Shown: positions 1-48,472, counted from the stretch's first letter. The stretch: DNA of 64,000 nucleotides from Lingula anatina (GCF_001039355.2 NW_019774070.1:310001-374000), one strand, 5' to 3'. The notes: generated by a model not told the origin, from the letters alone. A program made the numbers and translations.

Positions 1-73
1 AAACACAACTTAGTTTGCTTAAAATTTTAATTCACGGGCTTCATTGTATTCATGGTATGTTGTATTGTTCCAG

Positions 74-198
74 GCACAGAGTGGGTAGATCCAGATGACC
101 CCACAGTGATAGCTGAGAATGAACTGCTCACTGCTGCCAACTCCATTGAAGCTGCTGCAAAGAAACTGGCAGCTCTGAAGCCAAGGCAACCAGCCAAG
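74..198 (+). other. TLN: Talin exon: R13 first helix (regulatory upstream helix)
   Basis: The acceptor AG is at 72-73 and the donor GTAGGA starts at 199. The exon encodes TEWVDPDDPTVI...LAALKPRQPAK. In known talin and HIP1R structures this first helix packs on the THATCH core and restrains actin binding. It ends in phase 0, as do both candidate cassette exons that follow. Confidence 0.93.
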
Positions 199-3100
199 GT
201 AGGAGTCGGTGTGATACAGCTTAATATATTTCTTAACTTCTACAATGATCAACTCTGTGAGAATTAGACCATTACTGATGTATTATTTTAATTTGTTGTC
301 CACTATATTTATTTCACACTGCATGCTGGCTATAATAACTCACTAAAATCACAGTATAGTGCATGCTTCAATAGTTTTTTTAAAAGCTCCTAATGTCAAC
401 TTGATTATAACTTATACTGAAAGGTGTGAAAAGTAGGAGATAATTTTTTAAATTCATATCCTCTTAATGAACTTCATTAAAACAGTAAAAAAAAAAAACT
501 ATAGGAATTTATCAGAAATTCAGCGTATACAACAGACTTGAGTAACAAATTTAGTCACAAAGTGACTCCCATGTGTTTTATATAATCAGCCGTCCTCTTA
601 TCCCATAACAATGACCGTGTCCACGCGACACGATGAGTACGAGGATGATGAGGTAAGACCATTAGCCTGCACCTGTTTTTACAGCTAGTCACGTACCCAC
701 GTAGGAGTTCTATTCGTAGTGGAATTGAGTGCTAACTCTTGTTTTATTAGCCAGTACATACTGACGAATGCACTGCTGACTGACTACTAGTTGTTTACTG
801 AAGAGAGAGAGAGAGAGGGGTGCAGTTTTCAACGAGATATGTTTGTAATATTTGGTGGTGAATCTGATAGTCACCAAATAGACAACATATCATGTGGAAA
901 ACTGTGATACAACAGTGGAATAGAGTTGTCCGAATTTTTTTGATTGATTGATTGATAAATTAATTGACTGATTGACTTACTGATAGAAAATTCTAACAAA
1001 TTATATGATAAGTTGGTTGGTCTGAAATCTGCTGATAACAAGAAGTATACCACCCAGCATGTATGTAATTAAAGACAAGCAAAGATTTCAGATTAACTAA
1101 CTTTGGAAAATGAAATAATTTTTTACTTCTTGAGGATTTTTGACATGTCTTATTTTCTCCTTGCACCGATTTCATCTTGATATGGAGTTAATATCAGTCT
1201 AATCTAGTGCTTTCCATTTCATCTTTTCATTACTTAGTGTGTTCTCTTTTGATTTCTTTTATTACTCAGAGGGCTGATGGCAGTCAGGTAAAATAGATTG
1301 ATCTTTTACTGAATTAGCATAAGATGTAGTATTTGTTGTATCGCATAATATCATGTCTTGGGATTCTCTTGTGTAGTATGTTTTGATGTTTTCTATTTAG
1401 CAGTGTTGTTCCAGTGTATGATTTATAATATAGCTTAAATTAGCAGTAATGAATGTCTAGTTATTTCATGTTTAAAATTTTGCCAGTCAAAGGACATTTT
1501 GCCTTTGCAGTCTGACTGGTGTATTATGTGACAAGGATTTTGTCATTTACCATCTTTGCTTCCCCCAGTGACAGTTGATGTTGTAGCTTGAATACTGCCT
1601 TAGATATTGAGATATCCCTTTCCTAATGCACATATACACTTCAGTCTCAAGATTTAACCTAAAAAAAAAAAAAATGCTTATGCTTTAAAGGGACCAATTG
1701 TGTTTTCCCCTTTGTCTTGTATATCTTCCAATTTTCTTTTTTTTTTTTGTCTCGAAGGTATTTTGCTTGCATTTAAGATCATGGAATTACTGTCCCTGCT
1801 AAAAATTGAATAATTTACATGCTAAGCAAAATTGTCATGAATTAAACTAAGCCCCCCCCCCCCTCCNNNNNNNNNNNNNNNNNNNNNNNNNNNNNNNNNN
1901 NNNNNNNNNNNNNNNNNNNNNNNNNNNNNNNNNNNNNNNNNNNNNNNNNNNNNNNNNNNNNNNNNNNNNNNNNNNNNNNNNNNNNNNNNNNNNNNNNNNN
2001 NNNNNNNNNNNNNNNNNNNNNNNNNNNNNNNNNNNNNNNNNNNNNNNNNNNNNNNNNNNNNNNNNNNNNNNNNNNNNNNNNNNNNNNNNNNNNNNNNNNN
2101 NNNNNNNNNNNNNNNNNNNNNNNNTTGTATTATTTTCATGTCAAGAGCCCACATGTGGTCCTTTTGAGGGTTATTGTAAATTGAACTTTGAAAATAACAA
2201 GCTGACTTACAATGATTTTATAGAAAAAGTGGAAAAGAACAAACATTGCTTTAAAAAATTATTTGCAGTTTTTGAAGGCAGCATTAATTGCTTTCTTCAA
2301 AATATTTGGTATATATATTTTTTATCTTTCCCAAAGTAGCTTTTCACAAAAATGATACATTTCTCCATACATGTAGTATCAGCATGATTTATTGATATAA
2401 TATTATAACTTACTTGGCTGTTGTTGCTTTGTATTTCCCCCCTCTTATTTTATATATCTCTGTTGTAAAAAAAAAACATGTTGTGTTAGATCTCTACATT
2501 CACTCTTGTTGTACATGGCTAGTGAAACTTGGCATGGAATCAACAAAACAATATCTCTATTTGTGGTTAGGATTTATCATATTCCATCAGCTATGTATAC
2601 ATATTTACACATATTTCAAGTCTTAAAGTCACTTGGTACAGTGCTTTAGAAAAGGTAAAAAAAGTTTAAATGTTGTCTGCCCTTGATTCAACCATGACAG
2701 TTGGCTTTAGTGCTTTACTCCAATTTATTTTCCATCCACTTTAATTTTCCATTTATGAATACAATTCATAAAGTGGTGCTTTTACAGATTTGTTTTACTT
2801 TTGATGTGGGGAGTAGTTGTCAACATTTTTTAAATGAATGAGTAAAAAAATAGTAAATATTTTATAGAATTTGATGTGCAAAAAAAGCCCTTAGCCTGAC
2901 CCTTCCCCTTTATCTGCTTTCTTTTATTTGCTTAAAAGCCTGTTTACCAGCTTTCTCTTTAGTTACCGTAAGCTAAGAGAGAGTTGTCCACTTAAAATAA
3001 AATTCATGTTTATACGTTTTCCATGTATGACTGTCAGCAAAACAACCTGAAAATTGACACCCTATTGCTCAGCGCAGTACATATAAATTGAAACCATTGT

Positions 3101-5766
3101 AAACAGCTACTGTTAACTTCCAGATACAAATGACAAGAGTCCTGTTGTTACCATAGCAACTGGGTGTAGTCATCTGCAAGCAATTCTTATCACTTAACTG
3201 AGCACCTGTCACATTTAATGTCTAAATCTATGAATATATGACAGTGACAAATGAGATGAGGGCCAAAATTGATTTATACACCCTGAAAAGATATGGCATT
3301 AGAATTGTAAATGTCGTGACAGTGAGATGAGAAAGACTGAAGTGGAAATCTGTTTTAACTCTGGGTCACCTCCAAATTTGCATGACTGCCTCTTTGTGGT
3401 AGATCAAAGGAGAGAGAGAGAGAGAGGTACTCATTTATCAAGTTAACACATACCTTTGTATCAGGCTGCACACAGTAGCATTCTTCTTCAGGAACTTTTT
3501 TGATACTTCTCTTTCTTATTCTGGCCCTGCCACTGGATACAAATGTGACTTGTCCCATATTCAAAACAATGCTATTTCTGGCCTGACACATGTTAGACCT
3601 TTCCCCTAGGTTGGGACTATGTATGCAGTCTGTGTACAGGGTTATATTGCAAGGTCTCCACTGGCTTAGGAAGAACCCTTTTTTTGTTTGTGACAGGGAT
3701 ATAAGTTACTGGATATGTATGACAATGTTTAGGCCTTATGCCTATTTGCAAGAATTGTATTATTCCACTTCTGAGGATGAAGAGGAGTCAGATGAATGGG
3801 AGGATGAGTTGGTAGGGTTCAGGGAGGAAAATGGGTTGAGTTTGATTTGTGAGTTCTGGAGTTTTATCTGCTGGAATGGATGTTAAAAGCTGACCTTTGC
3901 CAACACCTTGATCTTTTGTGATAGAGTTAAAAAAATTTTGGTTGCAATATGCTAGATTAGGCATAAAAGCAATCGTGAACAAGTGATTTTTAGTAAAAGC
4001 AAAACAATTAAAATGCTATATGACACCCAGGATTGTTAATCTAAAGGGAAATAGTGTATAATAGGCAACTTCTGGTGCACTAAGACTTTTTTATTAGAAC
4101 TGGCAAGTCTGGTCCAATGTGTGGTACATGTAACGTAAATACTGTATCACTGTGTGTTCTGAAGAAATGCAGACTTTAATCTTTTCAGATATTTAGACTT
4201 TGCTGAAGGATTATTGCTCATGTTGTAAGTAGTGAACTTCTATATTCTGTTGTTTTCTTTTTTTATGTTGCAAATTTGAGCATGTGCCAGGTTTCTCCTC
4301 TTTTCAGGAGGCAGATGAAAGTCTGAACTTTGAGGAACAAATCTTGGAGGCAGCTCGCTCCATTGCTGCAGCCACAGCGGCGCTGGTGAAGGCTGCTGGT
4401 ACTGCACAGAAGGAACTTGTATTGCAGGGCAAGGTAGGATTAGTACTAAAGTCAGATAAATTTTCCCTCATTACCTGCCTTTGGCAGGCTTGAGAACTTT
4501 GCTTCATTTTGACTTGTGAAATTTTGCCCTTACCACTCTTTCATTCATTTGGCTTTTAATTCTTGGATGGCTATTGAAATTTAATTTACCTGTGCACAGT
4601 AACGTTGATTGCACCAATGAGTTTTATACATAGCATTACATTATCATATAGTTTTATCAGGGTTTATAATCTTTGGAGGGTTATCCTACTTTTATCATGA
4701 TAGATGAATATTACCAATCAGCAGGGTTGAGTTATTAGTTTATTACCATGGTAATTAAGTCCCTAAAATTTTAAACAAAACTGATTTACTGTCGTCTGAA
4801 GTCAATTTTACTTTTAAAAATATGCAAAAAAGACATTTTAAGAAAAAGTAATTCTTTAAAATTTTTGGCGTGTATGGAAATTGTGAGTAATTACCTTACA
4901 GTATTAAAGTGCCTGCTGTCACATAATTTATTTGCCGCAGGTGGCTGTCATATAAAGTAGGTTAACAACCGTATGGTTTTATAATATAGATGGGTGTTCA
5001 CTGTATATCAAGTTCATATAATGTGTATAATGGCATTAAAAATATATTATTGTAAAGGAGATAAAATATTTTGAGGTTGAGCATTTGTATGGCATGGCTA
5101 CTGGAGTTTATGACTGCAAACTGAACCATAGAATAATGAACCAGCATTGCATTAGAAATTATTTCCATTATTTGTTATATAAAATATATAGCATATATAT
5201 ATTGAAATTTGAAAGGATGCCAGGATTTTTTTAGAAGCAGTATGTGATATCTGTAGTTGCATTGCCAGTTATACAGTGGTGTTTTAAACTTGTACAAATA
5301 TGGATGTAATCTTCATATGCTCACCTGAAGTAAAATTAATTTGTTGTTTTGTGTATCTTTTCATGTTGTTTGACTTTAATTGTATCCACCATGTATTGAT
5401 CTAGGTGACAGCAGCCTACAGAGCCTCTTCTTTCCTGGATGAAGATGGCCAGTGGTCACAGGGACTCATCTCAGCAGTGAGTACATGGTCTTCAAGACTC
5501 AGAAAGTAACCTTAAGCTTTATGGGGAAACATTATGGCCATCTGAAAGATGGTGAAGCACAGTTGAAAAAAATAATAAAATACTGCTCAGACTGTACCTT
5601 GTACGATTGATACAGTGGTTCTCTATAGATGTGTATTCCAACATTTGATTGGTTGATGGTTAAATTTCCACCAATATGAATCAAGTTGACACTATCATAT
5701 TTTTAGTCGCTGAAAATTTTCGGTTAAGGCTTTAAAATTTATGGTTAAATTTAGGAATTCCCACTG

Positions 5767-5814
<48 letters not shown>

Positions 5815-7087
5815 GTAAATTATTCTCTCATTTCAGGCCAAGATGGTTGCTGCGGCCACTCACAACCTGTGTGAAGCTGCCAACTCCATGGTCCAGGGGA
5901 ATGCCAGTGAGGAGAAGTTGATCTCCTCTGCCAAACAGGTGGCTAGCTCTACAGCACAGCTGCTGGTGGCCTGCAAGGTGAAGGCAGATACCGACTCTGT
6001 GTCCATGCAGAGACTACAGGTAAGTAGGGGGGGGGGGGTTCAATTATAAGTAAGATGATTACGTTTTCAAAACCTACAGTAATTATGAGAGCTTTTCAGT
6101 GGGCAAAATTTATCGAACTTGCCATAATTGGTTTCCCTCATTTGTTTTGAGTTTTTTGGCAGATGAAAGCAAAGTCTACTTGATTATTATGTTTGGTTAT
6201 CTGGAATGGACATCACATCTTATTCGTGTGTTTCTCATTTCCCTTGGGTACATTTTGTACAAGCAGTTGACGACATTAGTCCAAGGCTCTTCTCAGAGCA
6301 TTTCTCCCTCACTCTCAGCTGAACTTTTTCAAACATTTAGAGTTCTATTTGAAGCATTTAAACAATATTCCAGTGATAAATCATCCTGTCCATTCTGGCT
6401 TTAGGTTTTCTGTGAAGTGTTCATTATATTATCATCAAAATTAAAATCATTATTACCAGATTATTATTTACCGTTTTCAAGTTCTGCCCACAATGTTAAA
6501 GTTATCCCTTCTTTTCCATGTCCCTCCACATAGGGAGCTGGTAATGCTGTGAAGAGGGCCACAGAGGCCTTGGTGAGGGCAGCCCAGCAGGCCAAGGAAC
6601 TATCTGAGGAGGAACAAAGTCTGACTATCAACAAACGTATGGTGGGAGGAATGGCACAGGTGAGTGAAAGATTTTCATCATTGACATTGCCCCAGTTTCA
6701 CAAAAAAAAAAAATTTTTTTTTGCTCTTAAAGGAAGAACATTTTCTTTCTTGTGTTTATCACACTAATGTCTTCTTTTGAGAGACATTCCATATAAAATA
6801 AGAAGAATTTTCAATAAAAATTAACGTAATTACTTTTGTACTAAGTGGAGTTAAACAAGTAAAGGTTTGATTTTCATAACCAATATTTGGGAAAGATTTT
6901 AGAAGGGCTGGCTAGTAGAGGAACTTGACATAAACATTTCTTAATTTTTTTGCATCAGATCATCATGGCTCAAGAGGAGATCATACGCAAAGAAAAGGAA
7001 CTCGAGGCAGCCAGATCGCGGCTGGCAATGATCAGAAAAGAAAAATACAAGGACAACCCACCAGAGGAAACAGATGCTGTGTGGTGA
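74..7087 (+). CDS. TLN: Talin, C-terminal part (R13/THATCH actin-binding module and dimerisation helix); 5' end outside window
   Basis: Talin links integrin tails to actin at focal adhesions. Six exons join in frame: 74-198, 4308-4433, 5405-5476, 5837-6019, 6534-6659 and 6959-7087, with stop TGA at 7085-7087, giving 252 residues. Motifs close to vertebrate talin include TEWVDPDDPTVIAENELL (start of R13), ADESLNFEEQILEAARSIAA, DGQWSQGLISA, EKLISSAKQVASSTAQLLVA and the final helix AQEEIIRKEKELEAARSRL. The segment therefore spans the five-helix R13 I/LWEQ (THATCH) domain and the dimerisation helix. The first exon begins with two bases completing a Gly codon, so upstream exons exist to the left. 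The carboxy tail ends in DAVW, unlike vertebrate talins. HIP1/HIP1R share the THATCH fold but not these sequences, so talin is secure. Whether it is the single pre-duplication gene or a TLN1/TLN2 paralogue cannot be told here. Confidence 0.96.
590..652 (+). CDS. TLN: Candidate talin cassette exon of 63 nt (21 codons)
   Basis: The stretch is bounded by AG at 588-589 and a strong donor GTAAGA at 653. It is open in phase 0 and fits between the flanking phase-0 talin exons without shifting the frame. It encodes PSSYPITMTVSTRHDEYEDDE: a Ser/Thr-rich part with a very acidic end. The polypyrimidine tract upstream is weak. Vertebrate talin goes directly from KPRAKPK to EADESL at this point, so this exon would be an extra insert. 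It is a prediction only; a chance open segment is possible. Confidence 0.4.
1270..1287 (+). CDS. TLN: Candidate talin microexon of 18 nt (RADGSQ)
   Basis: A long pyrimidine-rich tract (about 1230-1267) leads to AG at 1268-1269, then 18 bases encoding RADGSQ, then GTAAAA. It is in phase 0 and keeps the talin frame with or without the 63-nt candidate exon. The acceptor context is good; the short length makes chance occurrence plausible. Confidence 0.33.
1867..2124. other. Assembly gap (258 N)
   Basis: The run of N directly follows a C homopolymer (from 1852). It lies within the talin intron and could hide intronic sequence but does not interrupt a recognised exon. Confidence 0.99.
4308..4433 (+). 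other. TLN: Talin exon: R13 second helix
   Basis: A 126-nt phase-0 exon with acceptor CTTTTCAG and donor GTAGGA. It encodes 42 residues from EADESLNFEEQ to ELVLQGK. Confidence 0.95.
5405..5476 (+). other. TLN: Talin exon: R13 loop, DGQWSQGLISA
   Basis: A 72-nt phase-0 exon. The 24 residues begin VTAAYRASSFLDED and end in the conserved DGQWSQGLISA. The donor is GTGAGT. Confidence 0.94.
5768..5814. repeat. (AAT)n microsatellite
   Basis: About 15 tandem AAT units lie in the talin intron, about 20 bases upstream of the acceptor at 5836. Confidence 0.97.
5837..6019 (+). other. TLN: Talin exon: R13 third and fourth helices
   Basis: A 183-nt phase-0 exon encoding 61 residues, including NLCEAANSM and SAKQVASSTAQLLVACKVKA, near-identical to vertebrate talin. 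The donor is GTAAGT. Confidence 0.95.
6534..6659 (+). other. TLN: Talin exon: R13 last helix
   Basis: A 126-nt phase-0 exon encoding 42 residues from GAGNAVKRATEALVRAA to KRMVGGMAQ. Confidence 0.94.
6959..7087 (+). other. TLN: Talin last coding exon: dimerisation helix and stop
   Basis: This encodes a highly charged single helix (AQEEIIRKEKELEAARSRL) that forms the antiparallel talin dimer in known talins and is needed for full actin binding. The tail KDNPPEETDAVW precedes TGA. Confidence 0.94.
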
Positions 7088-10000
7088 TCACATGGTCATA
7101 AAGACAACAATATTAAAAACAAAAATGTATAAATCTATATAGTGTTTAACATATGACATCCATTCGAAGTATAGATACTCCATGAACTTCTGTTGGTTAA
7201 GTGGCAGAATGGACCTGATCATGTTGAATGTGGATTGAGGCATTGAGATGGGAGACGTTTGACTTAATGTTATGCGTAAACATTAATTTAATACCATGCC
7301 TTGTACACCATCGAATTTGCCATTTGTCGCACCATTATGCCAAATTTGAGATTCTTCAAATCTAATATATAAATTGTTATATACACCATTCGAACCATGA
7401 GGATGAAACGAATAGACTTTCTTTTTCCTTGTGATTTAAAGGTAATATTATTTGTGCCTACATACATATCATGATATTCAGTGCCTACTATTTGGTGCTA
7501 TTCCAATTTAATTAAGTAGTATTTTTTTTCTGTAGTGATGTTTAAAGAAGATCACATTTATATTAACACAGGTAAAATCATGTAGAACACAAGCACCCAA
7601 GAGTATTCATTTTTTCATTATTGGATACATTGACAATGGTCATATTTCTGTATTCTTTTAAGTTTACTAGTATTTTATTGTTCCAATATTAAGAGCAACC
7701 CCCTCCCCAAGAGATAACCTCTATTGCAGTAGTAGTAATACTAGGACTAGAATTTTAGGGCTAAAAAATTTAGAACTAGAAAAGTAGGAATTTTGAAGGG
7801 GTCAATTGATTTGGTTCTTAAATTTGAGTAACAGAATGCCATTATTATGTATAAAGCTTTTTCATTTCATAACATTGTTTGTTTTTGTTCTTGTTCCATC
7901 ACTCAACCTGCTTTGGAATGAAAAGCATCTCTGACATACCACGCATCCATTTTTTTGAAGAGAGTTCTTTTGATGTGTCCAAAATTTGGACAACCTTGAA
8001 GAACGTGCTACCAAAATTATTCAACCAAAATGGTCTGGAAAATGCACGTTGATTTCATGCGTATTTACAACTGAATGGATGTTAAATCACACTTCTAAGG
8101 AAAGGTTATACCTTCAGGAATTAACATTTACCAAATACTAACCTTACAACTGAGAATAAATCCACTTTATGGTGCAATTTTCCAGGCAGATTTTGTTTGA
8201 ACGTGCTTGGCTTAACATTCTCATGTATTCAGTTTGACAACCAATTTAAGTTGGTTATGGGTTACAGTATAAATGTAACAGAAATATCCCCATTCCATGT
8301 GCCTTTGAATACATTTTGTGTTCACTTCCAAATTTAATATGGATTGTACATTTAACACATAAATATATAACAAGTCAGCAACAAGAACTTTTTTCACTTT
8401 ACTTTTATTGCCATCGTTTGGCAATGCACCTAGTGTTGGCAGTAACAAAAGTTGGCTTTCTGGAGTTGAATCTTGACAGCAATGCTGACATGGGTGCAAA
8501 CAAATTTACAGAAACTAAAAATATGCTTGAAAAAAAAAAAAGAAAAGAAAAGAACCATGCAAGGATATGAAAAAGGCTGGAATTGATTTATAACTTAAAA
8601 AATGAACTAAATTCGAAATAATACTAAAAAGATAACCAGATCTGTGCTTTCTCGGAAAAGCCTGAACAAGGTGAAGGAAAATGGTGGAGATGACAAAAAT
8701 ATGCACAGACATATGGTGTCTGCACATAAAACTAGAAGAAAAACCTGCTTAATGATTTTCAAAAGAAACCCCACTTTCCTAAAATAAAGACATGAAAATG
8801 TGCTGGAATATCTATTTAGTTAATTGAAACATTAGTTACATTTCTGGTATTGCATACTTACACGCCATTGAGTAAAGTCTTACTACAAAATATAACCATG
8901 AAATCTGAACATTGTGCAATCCAAGATAGGTGATGTTATCTGGGCCATACTATTTTCTTGCTAAAAACAACTTGAAGGTAAAGAATCATATATCATCAAA
9001 TACAAGATGTAAAATAATTAATTTGTCCATAGTTGAAATTTTCCAAAATTGGCCTTTACCTAGACAAAATTGATGCTTTATATAGTTTACCTCTGAAATG
9101 AGGTATATTTTGTAAAGGCTCGTACAAAACATTGTCAAAGTAACAATGTCGAGCAGGAGAGAATTTTTTTCATCAGATAACTTGGATCCCACAATCTAAT
9201 CTTTGACAAATGACGCTTACATAACTTTAAAAAAATCATATCATGGTGCCTGTAAATTTGAGGGGAGTATTTACAGACTTGCCAAAAAGTTGGGAAGATG
9301 TTCCAAAGGGCTGATCTCTCAAACTTGACGTACGTTGAGTAGGCAGGCGAGTCTTAGTTTAGACAAGAAATACATTCAAAACAAAATGTGCATGGAGTAA
9401 CTACACATATTTGCTTTCTTCTTCCCAAATTTGCCCAAATAATGTGACCCAGGTGATGAGCTATTAAATACCCTGCATTTAACAAGCCTTCCCATGCACA
9501 CAAAAAATCGGGGCATTCAATAGTCAGTGACATTTTATGGACACGTTTGGGATGTAGTAAACAAAGGTGTGTAGCTTCTCCACGCACATGTTATTTTGAG
9601 TGTACTGTGTGTTAGATACAAAGAGACAAAATATAATGACTATCTACCTACTACTCAACATAACTTTGGCTTGAGAGTTTAACCCCCTTGATTTTTCTGA
9701 CACATGTCCAGTTTCTTCCAACTATTAGCTCCAGATAACAAAAGGTCAAAAGCTTATTTACTTAGTGTCCTAAAACTGTCATAAGCTGGTAGAGGTGCAC
9801 AACTGCAATGACAAGTAGCTTTTAAACTAAAATAGTACCCTGCTTCTAAAAGTACACAAATTGTGTAGATCTTAAAACCTGAACTGAAAAAGACCCATCA
9901 TTTCTGTTTGGAAAAAAAAATGAATAAAATAAAATCAGATGGAAGAAACATGAGTTACCACTAAGGTACAGCTGCCAAACCATTTCTACACAAAACTGGC

Positions 10001-11911
10001 ACGTGTATAGACAACATACAGCACACGAGTACCAAGTGTCAGAGGCACCTTGCACATGGTAACGTAATCAATATTTAACTCCCTGAGATGCGGCCATGTG
10101 CAAAGATACTGAGGTAGAAATACGAGGCTTCATGCACATGGGGAAGGGGGGGAGGGGGGGGGGCAAAGGAGGTCTACTTGCTTTACTGAAACATTAACAA
10201 GCATACTAACATATACATATATAGATAAAGATATAGATATATATAATATATATAGTTATAATAATAATAATGCTTCCTGTTTACAACTGACTGTTTTTGT
10301 AAATCGCAAATGTCATGCTTCTTCTTGGGCCTGCCACAAATACTGTGGAAGGTGTATATATAGTATTTACACATATGTATGTTGACTAAAAGGTCGCCTT
10401 GATAAAACAACAAATATATAATATTTATATATAAACAGTGTGGTTAAAAGTACACATACTTTAGCATTATGGCCAGAGGACCACGGACAGCTGGGTCATT
10501 AACATGTACCTATTACATTAACAAGGAAGGGAGTGCTCTTTGAAGTTGTCAAATAATAAGAACAAAAATAATACTAAAAGACATAAAACACTGGATATGT
10601 ACCATCACATATTATACTGGTTTTGGACAGTTGAACAATAATAAAATATACTGATATTTGAGCTGTACAGGAAGACTTCAACCCACCCTTTCTTACAAAG
10701 AGTCCAAAGTGTGATTACTTGATCTAGGTAGAGGAACGACTTGATGAGAGCTGCCACCTACTGTTAGTAAAGAGTGAGCACAAAACTCCATTTAAAAACC
10801 AACAAAAATGAAAGGACAAATAATGAATGCTCCCAGCTACCCCTGACGTCTGGTCCCTAGATGCTAGAATAGCTGACAGTTAAAAGGCTGACACAGATAC
10901 AAAAAATAAGGAAAGCCTATGGTTAAATAGCTAAAATATTAATAGTATAATGATATTATTCCAACCACTATGCACAAGACTAAATAGGGCCAATTTCTAG
11001 TATATGTGAAATCAGCTACCCTTAGTTTGCATGATTCATGTAAAATGACTAAATCACTACTTAGATTACTTCTGAGGTTACTCAATACCCGTGAGAAAAT
11101 CTATTGAGGTTTTTTTTATTTATTTTATTATGTACATGCCCTTTACTCTTACTCCAGACAAACACATGTAAATGCACTTCGACATGAAATCGATAATTGT
11201 CTATGTGTGACTGAGGTTGAATTTAAATGCATCTTTCTGTACAGGTTGCACTAGTTGTCTAGTTGAAAGCCCCTATATCCTTCATCATGACTACCGAAGA
11301 CTTTCAGCTTGGGAAGTGTGTGAATACAGTTGCCTTATTTTTTTACTTGCAGTAGGCGAACATGGACTAGAAGAGCCTGAGCTTGGCCTTGAAAATTTGT
11401 GCTACGATTTCTTGAAAACTCGTTGTAAACCCTGCTGCTGCGTAGACTGGGAGAATTGGTGTATGAGCACTAGATGTGGAGGGCAACAGCAGCAAAGCTC
11501 TGTTGTCACAGCGACTAGAAATTCCTCATTATCAACAGAGCAGCACCTTAGATATATTCCACTATTCGTTGTATGCACAAGCATGGCATCAAAACCATGC
11601 CAGCATATATATATGTGTGTTGTCCACTTCATCCTCCTCATCATCATCATGGTCTCTCCCTGCTATGCCGCACTCCACTCTTACTCTGCTGAAGTTACAC
11701 TGTAAGAAGCAGGAACCTGGTGTGAAGAACATAATAAAAATAAGTTTATACCCGCAATAATATCCGAAGTAAATGCAGTGCAATCAGTGTCCCCTGCATC
11801 GCTGTTTTATACTGAGCGCCCCTTCTTTTATCCTCTTAAGTCTCCTTCTGTTCTTCCCTGCTGAATACTCCGCAGCAATCTGTCTTACAGCTGTGATCTA
11901 CTAGGCTACAC
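7088..11911. other. Convergent intergenic region / 3' UTRs of talin and IGDCC genes
   Basis: Talin (+) and the IGDCC gene (-) end facing each other here. Candidate polyadenylation hexamers include AATAAA at 8155-8160 on the plus strand and the complement TTTATT at 11115-11120 for the minus gene; in such AT-rich DNA both are weak evidence. Short G runs (10141-10163) and TA-rich stretches (10200-10270) are present. The open segment at 11217-11705 (+) has no recognisable domain and overlaps the expected 3' UTR. No gene is supported. Confidence 0.65.
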
Positions 11912-46996
<35,085 letters not shown>

Positions 46997-48431
46997 ATAT
47001 CCCGAAACGTCAAGGCTGATCTGAGCGATCCATTTCGTACTAAAGAGAGGGCCATCGAGAGCATGAATACATTCACTGAACCGTACTACAACCTCTAATC
47101 CTAAATAGCTATGCGCAGCTTTCCCATTTGCTGGAAGCACTCCCTGTTAATATTTTATTTTAAACAAAATACGTATTAAGAGAGAAATCGTTTTGTAATA
47201 ATAAAAGCTTAAATTATTTAATTTTTTTAAAAACTTGTATCCTAAGTTAATGCAACTGTCAAAGAAAAATTGATAAGGGAAATGTATTTGAAACAAAAGG
47301 GAATCATAAAAGGGTAGGATATTTCAATAATAAAGAGCGCTGACCTTGCATATGAATTAAACGACGGAGTGACTTTATTGGACAGATTCGAGTTCATTCA
47401 TGCTGTCACTTGATATTTCTTTTCCCGCGTTTAAGTTCAATCTGGAATTGACGCCACATATCGGTGACATATTCATCAAATTTTGCATTACATGCTAGTT
47501 TTTGTATCAATGCATGTCGTTATTAATATTGCTGACGTCTAATTTCGAAGTATGATGGATTAATCCCTTTATTACAGATTTTTCCTTTCGGTTTGATTAG
47601 AACAATGGCTACTACCCTATGTAAAATGGAGCCGTAAAGAAAAGCCAACTCGATAATGACTGATTACAATCAAATAAATGAACTATTGGCAAATAATAAA
47701 AAACTTTCATAATTGTTTTATAATATTTTTTTATCTAAAATAGACGTCGACTTAAGAACGTGCCTAAAAACATGGCACAGGCATTGCTACTGAATGCACC
47801 GATTTGACTTTAGCGAGCCTTCCGAAAACGGAGGACAAAACATCCTCCTTTTTATTATGCACCGCACCTCCCTGTTGTAAAATCCAGGAAACGCCGCAGC
47901 AAATGATCAGAGGGAGCAATGATTTGCAAAACGATTTTAGATGCGTATCATTTATGCAGAGGGATTCATTAATCTATTTATTACTTCTTTAATTAATTTA
48001 TTCATTTGGTACTTCGTTTGCTAACTTATTCGTTTATCTAGACTTAATTCATTCGTTTGTTTGTTTGTTTTTCTCATTCTTTTTTTGTATTTCTTGCGGT
48101 TAATAATTTTTTATTCTTTATCTTTTTTCACTGATATGTTATCAGTAAATTGGTTTAATAATTAACCAATAACTTGCATTACTCGGGGGAAGCACTGGGA
48201 AGGTCTGGTTAACAGAGTGAAATTTTGAGTTTTACCTGTAATAAAAAAAGTGGGGGGATTAATTTTTACAAATTAACTGTTTCGTCTGCTTACGGTTTGC
48301 TTTTGATCAATTTCCGATAATGATCCACGTTCTCGCTACCATGAAGAATGCTAGAAAAAGAACACTATTTAGACGTGAAGAACTCGATCAAGCTGCATTT
48401 GATTGAATGGCCTAAATTTTCCCCTTCTCCT

Positions 48432-48472
48432 TTTTTTTTTTTTTTTTTTTTTTTTTTGGGGGGGGGGGGGGG
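48432..48472. repeat. Poly-T/poly-G homopolymer
   Basis: A long T run passes directly into a G run. Length is likely uncertain in the assembly. Confidence 0.9.

Larger units (their letters stand above)
199..4307 (+). other. Long talin intron with assembly gap
   Basis: This 4.1 kb intron separates the two R13 exons. It holds the two candidate cassette exons, a TGAT-rich run near 942-976, short AG runs near 801-815 and 3413-3427, and the 258-base N gap. An open segment at 3590-3886 (+) with an acidic end resembles no family I know and has no supporting splice context. I see no other gene. Confidence 0.7.
4434..6958 (+). other. Remaining talin introns
   Basis: The introns are 4434-5404, 5477-5836, 6020-6533 and 6660-6958. 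Apart from an AAT microsatellite just before the 5837 exon and a short G run after the 6019 donor, I see nothing identifiable. Confidence 0.7.

Noticed and set aside
1822-2154. Open segment on the minus strand across the N run
   Set aside because: Consists almost wholly of N and a C homopolymer.
3590-3886. 98-codon open segment with acidic end in the talin intron
   Set aside because: No similarity recognised and no good splice sites in talin phase; not enough to call an exon.
11217-11705. 162-codon open segment on the plus strand
   Set aside because: No domain, odd composition, no splice or start support, and it overlaps the expected IGDCC 3' flank; taken as chance.
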